Shown in pieces: positions 37,070 through 48,042 of a DNA stretch of 64,000 bases. A program made the position numbers and the translations under genes. Below the pieces are notes generated by a model. It was not told where the DNA came from, ran no database searches, and saw only the letters and a list, made by a program, of their open reading frames with translations. Within the stretch, counting starts at the first letter, position 1. Each line of letters begins with the position of its first letter. This DNA is from Petrosia ficiformis. Its lineage: Eukaryota > Porifera > Demospongiae > Haplosclerida > Petrosiidae. The stretch lies in assembly GCA_947044365.1 (NCBI GenBank), contig OX345651.1, positions 350,001-414,000 on the forward strand. Direction: 5' to 3'.

Positions 37070-38911
37070 CTACTTGCATGCACTTATTAATATTGTAATA
37101 CATAAAAGAACACGTCTCGTATAATTACCCTTAACAATCGTTAAAATTGTTATTTCAATTGTTTTTTTCGCAAAATAATGAAAATTAAAAATGACGGAAA
37201 TATATATAAAGTGATGGTGTGTGTGCTTGTGTTGGGTAGTGGACTCGGGGATCATAGAATCTGCATGTAGATAAAAGTAATCGTGATAATTATTTAGGGG
37301 TTTGGCTATGTATTCCCCAAATACCTTTTGAAGTAGCGAGTCACTTATTTGTTGCTTGTTAGAATTCACTTGTTCAATTTTACGTTGAGTAACGGTATGT
37401 TGAGGTCCCTGTAAATGATAATTAGTGATAATGGATAGTGTATTGTCACAATGTTGATCACCAATTAATGAAACAAACATCATTGTTTAGTTAGCCAAAT
37501 AAGTATACGCATAATCTCTGGTTGCTATGACAACACTATGTCCTTTAACTCTCCAATATTGAAAGAAACTTAGCCAATGATTACTAATTATGCAGTTACT
37601 ATGACAACATATGTCTCTCAACCTCTAGGTTTTGAATATTATAATGAAACTCATGGTTCCCATGACAACATTTTTCTCAACCTCCAAATGTACATGTCTC
37701 AAATATGAAATAAAAAACTGGTTGCCATGACAACATATGTCTCTCAACCTAATATTAAATGAAAACCCGATATTCACCAATTGACTTATTACAAATGAAG
37801 GGTACTCCCTATTTTCACATTATAGAAACTTGCTAACCAGTTTACTGCTATAAATAGTATCAAACCACATGTACCCATTTCATTGCCTAGATTGTACTAC
37901 ATGAACAAAACCTCTTTTAATCTTCCTGATTTCTTCTTTCTCTCAATGATAGCTTGTTTAATTTTTTGTTTCTCTACACTTTCAAGATATGTGTTGGCCT
38001 GTTTTCTGGTTTGTGAGAGTTCTGTTCGTAATTTCTGATTACGTACAGCATTATCATATGCTGAATAATAAGAAAAGAAGTCACGTGATATATCGTTCAA
38101 GTCATGTGATAAAGTTGATTAGTGACCATATCTATAACTAAAACAAATTTATATATTATATTATAAATCATGCCATAGTCATGTGATATAGTTCCAAGTC
38201 ATGTGATATTCATGTGACAGTCGATTTGTGACAAGATATCGTGCTGACATTTTATAGGAGTCATGTGATATAATACAAGTCATGCCATAGCCATGTGACA
38301 TAGTTCCAAGTCATGTGAGTCAGTTCAAGTCATGCGATAGTCATGTGATTACAAAACTACATACCTATTTTTTCTGTAATGTGTGTCCACATGAACTTTG
38401 ACAAATATTTGATGTTCCATATGTCGTCATGGTAATAGCTTCTCTTCTTTCCACCCACTGGTCTATTGTTTAACATTAGAGCAACTGTTTTTGCAACATG
38501 CTTGTCACAGAACTCCACCCAACCTTCGGGCGTAATAATGAAATATTTACATACAACATCTACCTATCCATTCATTCATTAATCTTTCTATCTATACTTC
38601 CACACCTCTATCTATGTATTCATCCACCCGCCCACTTACCTTCAGTATAATTAAGTTTCTTACTTCCACCATATTTCTTCCGACGTTTTCTTACCAATTG
38701 ATCTGAAAATAAAGGAAGGTGACATTTTTATAGATTCACGTGTCGCTTCACCTTCTGGTTGGAGAAAAATTCTACCAACTTTTCCATATTTCGAAAACAC
38801 ATGTCTTATTTTGAGTGGTCTCATGTAAGGTGGGATTCTACTTAAATAAATTATTCCTGGTTTTATATGACCTGTAGCTCTTGAACTGGAGTCTTGACTT
38901 ATTTCTGCCAT
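37070..38911 (-). CDS. ABT1: Activator of basal transcription 1 / Esf2-type ribosome biogenesis factor
   Basis: Five exons on the minus strand: 38740-38911, 38640-38702, 38365-38523, 37912-38060 and 37070-37408, up to 293 residues. Start is the ATG of MAEISQDSS. The family pattern is clear: GIIYLSRIPPYMRPLKIRHV opens an RRM, then YGKVGRIFLQPE, a KRRKKYGGSKKLNYTEG linker, WVEFCDKHVAKTVA, DIWNIKYLSKFMWTHI, and a basic coiled tail with LESVEKQK. The last exon carries the conserved end DSLLQKVFG; the following 80 or so residues look non-coding in composition. A GTATTT donor right after LLQK could instead give a shorter end, so the C-terminus is uncertain. The protein acts in the nucleolus in small-subunit processing (family knowledge). 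Confidence 0.88.
37520..37735. repeat. Four X-box-like quasi-palindromes in ABT1 intron 4
   Basis: Four copies of GTTGCYATGACAAC or close variants at about 37521, 37595, 37655 and 37720, roughly 65-75 bp apart, each followed by a TCTCAACCT-like tail. They resemble the RFX X-box but may just be a diverged tandem repeat. Confidence 0.55.
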
Positions 38912-39000
38912 GATGTGACACACCTCCAATATTGAATATCTAGATAGGATAATCCCGTATATTTTCTGTAATCTTCAACCACGTGGTAAAATGTAATTTA

Positions 39001-40613
39001 TCATAATTTAAATTGTTTCATTTTAAGATTAACAGTTAGTCCATAATGATCTGAAACTGGTCTTTTTTGTCTGTGAATATTAAAAAGAAAACAGTCATGT
39101 GATTAAACTAGCTACATCGATCAGTAGTCATGTGATTAAATTATGTATATCAATCAGTAGTCATGTGATTAAACTAGCTACATCGGTCAGTAGTCATGAT
39201 TAAACTACGTATATCAATCAGTAGTCATGTGATTAAACTAGCTACATCGATCAGTAGTTATGTGATTAAATTATGTATATCAATCAGTAGTCATGTGATT
39301 AAACTACATATATCAATCAGTAGTCATGTGATTAAACTACATATATCAATCAGTAGTCATGTGATTAAACTAGCTACATCGATCAGTAGTCATGTGATTA
39401 AATTATGTATATCAATCAGTAGTCATGTGATTAAACTAGCTATATCGATCAGTAGTCATGTGATTAAACTACATATATCAATCAGTAGTCATGTGATTAA
39501 ACTAGCTACATCGATCAGTAGTCATGTGATTAAACTACATATATCAATCAGTAGTCGTGTGATTAAACTAGCTACATCGATCAGTAGTCATGTGATTAAA
39601 CTAGCTACATCGATCAGTAGTCATGTGATTAAATTATGTATATCAATCAGTAGTCATGTGATTAAACTAGCTACATCGATCAGTAGTCATGTGATTAAAT
39701 TATGTATATCAATCAGTAGTCATGTGATTAAACTAGCTATATCGATCAGTAGTCATGTGATTAAACTAGCTACATCGATCAGTAGTCATGTGATTAAACT
39801 AGCTACATCGATCAGTAGTCATGTGATTAAACTACATCCATTGTGCTGAATCGTTTAATCACATGACTACCACATGACTATATTATTAATACAGTTATGA
39901 CATGAATCATTGATCATAAATATCAACAGACAGACAACGGTAATTATAATTATATACATTATACTCACTCTGTTCCAATCAGAAATACCGATTCTATACA
40001 AATGTTAACAGCATCTCTTAAAAATATATAATCTATCTGAAAATATAATACATAAAAAATTATATGTGAATATATACATGTATGTACACATGTACACACA
40101 ATTAATACATACACACATACACACTACATACATACATATATACATATATACATATATACATACATAGATACATAGATACATAGATACATACTAGGGCTGG
40201 GACGAAGGTAGAAAAACAACCTTCGAAGCTTCGTCGGCAAAAATGAACGAACCTTCGAAGGTTCGCACGTGTTATTATCAATGTTGCTCTTACCTTGTTT
40301 GGCAATATAATGCCTTCAAAACTGGATTATTGCTTTATAATAAGTACTAGTCTTGTTCCTGTCACTATTTCTACTTGGATTTAGCATCGCTTGAATGAAA
40401 TTTAGGCAGAAACAGCCAACAACTCAGCCTCAACTTTTCTTGGATACACCCACAATTTTAACCACACGTTTAGATTGCAAAAGTGCGCATGTGCAAACAT
40501 TGAAGTGGGCGTGGCAGCGAAGCTTCGAAGGGAAAAATTTACCTTCGAATGTAAGCTAAACGAACGAAGGTTCGAAGGTAAGCACATTCGTCCCAGCCTT
40601 AATACATACATAA

Positions 40614-40644
<31 letters not shown>

Positions 40645-43600
40645 CATATATACATATATACATACATAGATACATAGATACATAGATACATACATAAATA
40701 CATACATACATACATACATACATACACTTACTCGTTTTGTTGGAATACTCTCTATAGCACTGAAAGTATTACCGTCAAATTCATTCCACACATCTATTAA
40801 ATCTGATATTTTAACCCCTTCTATATCAATTTCTCCATTTAAAAATCTGAAACGTAAACATAATAATGGTTGCCATGGTGATTAACAAATCACTCACTGA
40901 ATAGGAGGTGAATCTGGCTCGGCATTTAGATCTCCCATTAGCACAGACGGTAAACTAAATTCATTCATATAATTATAAATTTCAATCACTGATCTGTACA
41001 TGAGTATGTAGGATATAATTAATTTTTAATTATAATTAATTTATAATCTATTATTAATTAATACATAATTAATTACCTCATTTGAGCAGTCTGGCTCAAT
41101 GATAAGTGAGTCACAAATATATTTAACTGCAAATAAAATACTTAATAATGAATATGTACATTAATAATAATTATTAGTCAAAGTCTAATTAAAGTTTCGA
41201 GAGACTACTAAAATGCTCACGGTTCTAACAGATAATATTATTGATCAAAACCACTTTGGAAACATAATAAGGACATCATTATCTAACTCTAGAAACAGTT
41301 TCGGCTCAATCTGAAATGACTGATTTTGCAATGAAAAAATCAATACCAAGGCTATATATAGTTCAGGGTAAAAATTCGAAATTTGAGAGAATACTAAAAT
41401 GCTCACGGTTCTAACAGATAATATTATTGATCAAAACCACTTTGGAAACATAATAAGGACATCATTATCTAACTCTAGAAACAGTTTCGGCTCAATCTGA
41501 AATGACTGATTTTGCAATGAAAAAATGAGTACCAAGGCTATAGTTCAGGGTAAAAATTCGAATTTTGAGAGAATACTAAAATGCTCACGGTTCTAACAGA
41601 TAATATTATTGATCAAAACCACTTTGGAAACATAATAAGGACATCATTATCTAACTCTAGAAACAGTTTCGGCTCAATCTGAAACGACTGATTTTGCAAT
41701 GAAAAAATCAATACCAAGGCTATAGTTCAGGGTAAAAATTCGAAATTTGAGAGAATACTAAAATGCTCACGGTTCTAACAGATAATATTATTGATCAAAA
41801 CCACTGGAGAAACATAATAAGGACATCCTTATCTAACTCTAGAAACAGTTTCGGCTCAATCTGAAATGACTGATTTTGCAATGAAAAAATCAATAACAAG
41901 GCTATAGTTCAGGGTAAAAATTCGAAATTTGAGAGAATACTAAAATGCTCACGGTTCTAACAGATAATATTATTGATCGAAACCACTTTGGAAACATAAT
42001 AAGGACATCATTATCTAACTCTAGAAACAGTTTCGGCTCAATCTGAAATGACTGATTTTGCAATGAAAAAATCAATACCAAGGCTATAGTTCAGGGTAAA
42101 AATTCGAAATTTGAGAGAATACTAAAATGCTCACGGTTCTAACAGATAATATTATTGATCAAAACCACTTTGGAAACATAATAAGGACATCATTATCTAA
42201 CTCTAGAAACAGTTTCGGCTCAATCTGAAATGACTGATTTTGCAATGAAAAAATGAGTACCAAGGCTATAGTTCAGGGTAAAAATTCGAAATTTGAGAGA
42301 ATACTAAAATGCTCACGGTTCTAACAGATAATATTATTGATCGAAACCACTTTGGAAACATAATAAGGACATCATTATCTAACTCTAGAAACAGTTTCGG
42401 CTCAATCTGAAATGACTGATTTTGCAATGAAAAAATCAATACCAAGGCTATAGTTCAGGGTAAAAATTCGAATTTTGAGAGAATACTAAAATGCTCACGG
42501 TTCTAACAGATAATATTATTGATCGAAACCACTTTGGAAACATAATAAGGACATCATTATCTAACTCTAGAAACAGTTTCGGCTCAATCTGAAATGACTG
42601 ATTTTGCAATGAAAAAATCAATACCAAGGCTATATATAGTTCAGGGTAAAAATTCGAAATTTGAGAGAATACTAAAATGCTCACGGTTCTAACAGATAAT
42701 ATTATTGATCAAAACCACTTTGGAAACATAATAAGGACATCATTATCTAACTCTAGAAACAGTTTCGGCTCAATCTGAAATGACTGATTTTGCAATGAAA
42801 AAATGAGTACCAAGGCTATAGTTCAGGGTAAAAATTCGAATTTTGAGAGAATACTAAAATGCTCACGGTTCTAACAGATAATATTATTGATCAAAACCAC
42901 TGGAGAAACATAATAAGGACATCCTTATCTAACTCTAGAAACAGTTTCGGCTCAATCTGAAATGACTGATTTTGCAATGAAAAAATCAATAACAAGGCTA
43001 TAGTTCAGGGTAAAAATTCGAAATTTGAGAGAATACTAAAATGCTCACGGTTCTAACAGATAATATTATTGATCAAAACCACTTTGGAAACATAATAAGG
43101 ACATCATTATCTAACTCTAGAAACAGTTTCGGCTCAATCTGAAACGACTGATTTTGCAATGAAAAAATCAATACCAAGGCTATAGTTCAGGGTAAAAATT
43201 CGAAATTTGAGAGAATACTAAAATGCTCACGGTTCTAACAGATAATATTATTGATCAAAACCACTGGAGAAACATAATAAGGACATCCTTATCTAACTCT
43301 AGAAACAGTTTCGGCTCAATCTGAAATGACTGATTTTGCAATGAAAAAATCAATAACAAGGCTATAGTTCAGGGTAAAAATTCGAAATTTGAGAGAATAC
43401 TAAAATGCTCACGGTTCTAACAGATAATATTATTGATCGAAACCACTTTGGAAACATAATAAGGACATCATTATCTAACTCTAGAAACAGTTTCGGCTCA
43501 ATCTGAAATGACTGATTTTGCAATGAAAAAATCAATACCAAGGCTATAGTTCAGGGTAAAAATTCGAAATTTGAGAGAATACTAAAATGCTCACGGTTCT

Positions 43601-45489
43601 AACAGATAATATTATTGATCAAAACCACTTTGGAAACATAATAAGGACATCATTATCTAACTCTAGAAACAGTTTCGGCTCAATCTGAAATGACTGATTT
43701 TGCAATGAAAAAATCAATAACAAGGCTATAGTTCAGGGTAAAAATTCGAAATTTGAGAGAATACTAAAATGCTCACGGTTCTAACAGATAATATTATTGA
43801 TCGAAACCACTTTGGAAACATAATAAGGACATCATTATCTAACTCTAGAAACAGTTTCGGCTCAATCTGAAATGACTGATTTTGCAATGAAAAAATCAAT
43901 ACCAAGGCTATAGTTCAGGGTAAAAATTCGAAATTTGAGAGAATACTAAAATGCTCACGGTTCTAACAGATAATATTATTGATCAAAACCACTGGAGAAA
44001 CATAATAAGGACATCCTTATCTAACTCTAGAAACAGTTTCGGCTCAATCTGAAATGACTGATTTTGCAATGAAAAAATCAATAACAAGGCTATAGTTCAG
44101 GGTAAAAATTCGAAATTTGAGAGAATACTAAAATGCTCACGGTTCTAACAGATAATATTATTGATCAAAACCACTTTGGAAACATAATAAGGACATCATT
44201 ATCTAACTCTAGAAACAGTTTCGGCTCAATCTGAAACGACTGATTTTGCAATGAAAAAATCAATACCAAGGCTATAGTTCAGGGTAAAAATTCGAAATTT
44301 GAGAGAATACTAAAATGCTCACGGTTCTAACAGATAATATTATTGATCAAAACCACTTTGGAAACATAATAAGGACATCATTATCTAACTCTAGAAACAG
44401 TTTCGGCTCAATCTGAAATGACTGATTTTGCAATGAAAAAATGAGTACCAAGGCTATAGTTCAGGGTAAAAATTCGAAATTTGAGAGAATACTAAAATGC
44501 TCACGGTTCTAACAGATAATATTATTGATCGAAACCACTTTGGAAACATAATAAGGACATCATTATCTAACTCTAGAAACAGTTTCGGCTCAATCTGAAA
44601 TGACTGATTTTGCAATGAAAAAATGAGTACCAAGGCTATAGTTCAGGGTAAAAATTCGAAATTTGAGAGAATACTAAAATGCTCACGGTTCTAACAGATA
44701 ATATTATTGATCGAAACCACTTTGGAAACATAATAAGGACATCATTATCTAACTCTAGAAACAGTTTCGGCTCAATCTGAAATGACTGATTTTGCAATGA
44801 AAAAATCAATACCAAGGCTATAGTTCAGGGTAAAAATTCGAAATTTGAGAGAATACTAAAATGCTCACGGTTCTAACAGATAATATTATTGATCAAAACC
44901 ACTTTGGAAACATAATAAGGACATCATTATCTAACTCTAGAAACAGTTTCGGCTCAATCTGAAATGACTGATTTTGCAATGAAAAAATGAGTACCAAGGC
45001 TATAGTTCAGGGTAAAAATTCGAATTTTGAGAGAATACTAAAATGCTCACGGTTCTAACAGATAATATTATTGATCGAAACCACTTTGGAAACATAATAA
45101 GGACATCATTATCTAACTGTAGAAAGTGGTTTTGATCAATAATATTATCTGTTAGAACCGTGAGCATTTTAGTATTCTCTCAAAATTCAAATTTTTACCC
45201 TGAACTATAGCCTTGGTACTTTGTATAATAATTAAATAATTATACTCACTAGTCCTGATGGTGTATCAATTGTACATTGTAGACATACTCTTTGATGAAA
45301 GTCACTGGGGTCCGATCTGTTCCTATGGCAACATAACCACACCCACATGTAAGAAATATTAAATTTTAATTATGTTACCATGGCAATAGTATATAATCAC
45401 TTGATACAATTGGATAACGAGAAAATATTGCTACACCTTCTTCGTTTCTTTCCAATGGTTCAAACATCATAGCAGGCTGATACACATAC

Positions 45490-45520
<31 letters not shown>

Positions 45521-47371
45521 GTAGATAGATACATGGACAGTTGACTTGATGAATCAATGGATGCATGGATAGACAGATACATAAATAGATACACATGTAC
45601 ATAGATAGATAGATAGACAGATACATAGATAGAAAGGTAGATAGAGATAGATAGATAGCTAGATAGATAGATAGATACATACACAGATAGATATAGACAG
45701 TTAGATAGATAGATAGATATGTAGATAGATAGATAGATAGATATATAGATAGATATATCACTTGGTATCTTGATAATCCTTTTCTAATTATCCCAATCTG
45801 ATCTACAGTAGATCTTGTAGATTCTCTAATTATTGTTCTCACTTCTTGAAGTGCTATAATATCAACTGAAGCTCTGGATAAAACCTGATTAATATAAACA
45901 TTAATATGACAGATAGACGGACAGACAGATAGACAAACAGACAGAAAGACAGACAGACAAATCGATAGACAGATAGACAGACAAATCGATAGAGATAGAC
46001 AGACAGACAGAGAGGCAGACTTTTGTTAATCGTTTTAATCTCTTCCAATGAGTCTCTCCTTTTGTGCTATTCACATTCCAAATATTATAAGTTGCTATGG
46101 AAACCTGCGACCAATCAGATTTAATCATGTCCACATCACATTTAATATCAGTTCTACAAGATTCGTCCATTTTATTATGAATGAAAGACCAAAATGGATC
46201 CCGATAATCACAGAGTGGTTGGATGTGGTTATAATTATTGTAGGTGTGGCTATATACATGTATCTCTTTATTCCCATCTTCAATAATACTCAAATAATGT
46301 ATACTGTTAGTTGTGGTTGCTATGACAACAAACATCGTCCCTATGAATATTGTTACTTCATAGCAGTGGGTGTGGTCATTATACGATATCTTTGTGGGAA
46401 GTTTCTCATCTATACTGTGATACTGAAGCTGTGATACAATATATTATACGTACATACATACATACGTACATACATACATGCATACATACATACATGTATA
46501 TACATACATACATACACACATACATACATACATACATACATACTTACATACACACATACATACATACATTACATACATACATACATACATAGATACATAG
46601 ATACATACATACATACTTACATACACACATACATACATACATGCTTGCATACATACGTACATACATGCATACATATATACATACATACACACACATACAT
46701 ACATAATTTTGCACCTACCATAGTAATAATTACGATAATATAACACATAATTATTATGTAATGTATTGTATACATACTATTATCTCTATTGAATGTATAT
46801 TGAAATTCATCTCATTACCAGTTGCTATGATTTCAGTACTAACAATCTAGTAAAAAAGAAAATATATATATAATATATTACATATGTAATATATATAGTA
46901 TGCTAACAGGTCCTATATACAAAATATAGGACCTGAGTTTTGTGTCCGAGGATGTAAAATAGCCCGAGCCTGCAAGGGCTATATCACATCGGAGGACACA
47001 AAACGAGGGTCCTATATGTAGTATAAAGGACATATTAGCATACTATATACAATAAATTGTATGATGGTGACATCTCCTGCATAGTGTGCACATGGATGGT
47101 CTATATACAATATATGTCACCATCATACTATACATATATATATATATAATTACATATATCTCATACCTCAGTAATATTGGGCATAGTATTATCTCTATGT
47201 GTCATCTCACCTATAACATTACCATACATGATGGAATACTGTGCTGGAGCTGTGTATAACTAAATATTAATAATAGTTACCTAACACACACGCACACACA
47301 CACACATAACCTGTTTGTGTTATTTCAATGAAGTTCACTAACAGGAAGATGAATTCTTGAAAACATTTCAT
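39001..47371 (-). CDS. Secreted or luminal endonuclease/exonuclease/phosphatase (EEP) superfamily protein
   Basis: Twelve exons on the minus strand, 442 residues, all phases consistent: 47306-47371, 47167-47259, 46778-46846, 46021-46428, 45762-45884, 45379-45476, 45250-45322, 41077-41126, 40898-40993, 40732-40846, 39969-40036 and 39001-39070. The first 20 residues form a hydrophobic signal-like stretch (FIFLLVNFI). Residues about 25-185 are an unrecognised N-terminal region. The EEP fold follows with its motifs in order: ATYNIWN (about 190), DIIALQEVR (about 225), FSRYPI, THLSLS, MGDLNAEPDSPP, RIDYIFLR and SDHYGL near the end. The catalytic Asn, Glu, Asp/Asn and His are all present, so it should be active on phosphodiester bonds. 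The substrate (nucleic acid, sphingomyelin or other) cannot be told. The first intron and the weak GTCTGC donor after exon 4 are the least certain parts. Confidence 0.85.
39092..39838. repeat. 33-bp minisatellite in the last intron of the EEP gene
   Basis: About 22 units of TCATGTGATTAAACTAGCTA plus ATCGATCAGTAG-type sequence, in two main variants (CTACATCGATCAG and GTATATCAATCAG). The period is a multiple of three, so it gives a 217-codon open frame with an 11-residue repeat, which is an artefact. Confidence 0.93.
40080..40191. repeat. CATA/GATA microsatellite split by a MITE
   Basis: CATA and GATA runs that continue at 40602-40728 on the other side of the element at 40192-40601. Confidence 0.85.
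40192..40601. mobile_element. hAT-type foldback MITE
   Basis: A 410-bp element with ends TAGGGCTGGGACGAA and TTCGTCCCAGCCTTA, flanked by ATACATAC on both sides (40184-40191 and 40602-40609). The flank lies in a microsatellite, so the duplication is weak evidence alone. The interior has several ACCTTCGAAG palindromes. It is in the EEP gene intron before exon 11. Confidence 0.7.
41190..45222. repeat. 182-bp satellite array in an EEP intron, with inverted last unit
   Basis: About 22 head-to-tail units with a 182-bp period (first unit 186). Each contains AATGCTCACGGTTCTAACAG and GAAACAGTTTCGGCTCAATC. Variants (TTTGGAAAC or GGAGAAAC; TCAATACC, TCAATAACA or GAGTACC) are interspersed, implying multi-unit duplications. 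The array ends with a partial copy in reverse orientation (about 45123-45222). It fills almost the whole 4.1-kb intron 41127-45249. The short open frames in it are not genes. Confidence 0.95.
45485..45758. repeat. GATA microsatellite
   Basis: Irregular GATA repeats in the EEP intron between exons 5 and 6. A GACA-type block follows at 45905-46018. Confidence 0.9.
46445..46705. repeat. CATA microsatellite in EEP intron 3
   Basis: CATA runs with TTACATACACA patches. No coding content. Confidence 0.9.
46896..47128. repeat. Two adjacent hairpin-forming inverted repeats
   Basis: Hairpin 1 spans 46896-47045 with outer arms TAGTATGCTAA / TTAGCATACTA and inner arms TTTTGTGTCCGAGGATGT / ATCGGAGGACACAAAA. 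Hairpin 2 spans 47059-47128 with arms GTATGATGGTGACAT / ATGTCACCATCATAC. Both are in EEP intron 2. They are possibly MITEs. Confidence 0.7.
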
Positions 47372-47899
47372 GATTCAATTACACCAGCTCACACCCACTC
47401 AATTATTTACACTGATAATTACACAATATAACCCCCCCCTGCAATTATTACAACTAATTGAATTTATAATTATAAATAATTAACTAATTGAAAATTAAAA
47501 AATGGTTTAGGAATGAGTCCAACGTTTTGGAATGAGACTGGTCAAAATAGAAAATGGAGAACGAGTTATTGTATGCTTTGGATCGAGTCTTGTAGAGACT
47601 ATTATGAGAATATGAGATATATCAGAAGAATATGAAGTAGAAGAATATATCCAATAAAAAATAACTGTGTTTGGGGAGTGGCTCTGACGAGACGAACAAG
47701 AACAATACTAGAGAAAGGAGAGGATAATGATTAATTAGGAAGGAGGAGGAGGAGGAAGAGGAGGAGAAAGGGGAGGAGGAGGAAGAGAAAGGGGAGGAGA
47801 AGGAGGAGAAGGAGAAAGAGGAAGAGGAGGAAGAGGAGGAAGAGAAGGAAGAGGAGGAGAAGAAAGAGGAGGAGGAGGAAGAAGAGGAGGAAGAAGAAA

Positions 47900-47933
<34 letters not shown>

Positions 47934-48042
47934 GAAGAAGGAGAAGTGTTTCCCTTACTTTGGATTTTTAATGAATCTTTTGATACATTTATTGAAAACG
48001 TGTATATTATCTAACAAGGAATAAAACACAGCTCACAATCAA
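47372..48042. other. Intergenic: EEP promoter side and 3' flank of the coiled-coil gene
   Basis: No gene seen. It holds a purine-only tract (47745-47945) and, near its end, the minus-strand AATAAA at 47988-47993, 50 bp past the coiled-coil gene's stop. Confidence 0.6.
47745..47945. repeat. GGA/GAA purine tract
   Basis: About 200 bp of almost pure purine (AGGAGGAAGAGGAG type) on the plus strand, just downstream of the coiled-coil gene's poly(A) signal. Confidence 0.95.

Noticed and set aside
37070..37483. A separate 137-residue minus-strand gene starting MMFVSLIG
   Set aside because: The stretch from 37408 down is better explained as the last exon of ABT1: a consensus acceptor sits there, the phase fits, and DSLLQKVFG matches the ABT1 C-terminal motif. 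The upstream MMFVSLIG part would be intron.
39196..39849. 217-residue repetitive protein
   Set aside because: It lies within a 33-bp minisatellite inside an intron, with no start context or flanking exons.
41190..45222. CRISPR-like array
   Set aside because: Units are contiguous 182-bp tandem copies with no spacer structure, inside an intron of an animal gene.
46048..46434. Plus-strand 128-residue open frame
   Set aside because: It is antisense to exon 4 of the EEP gene, which carries the ATYNIWN motif in the correct frame.
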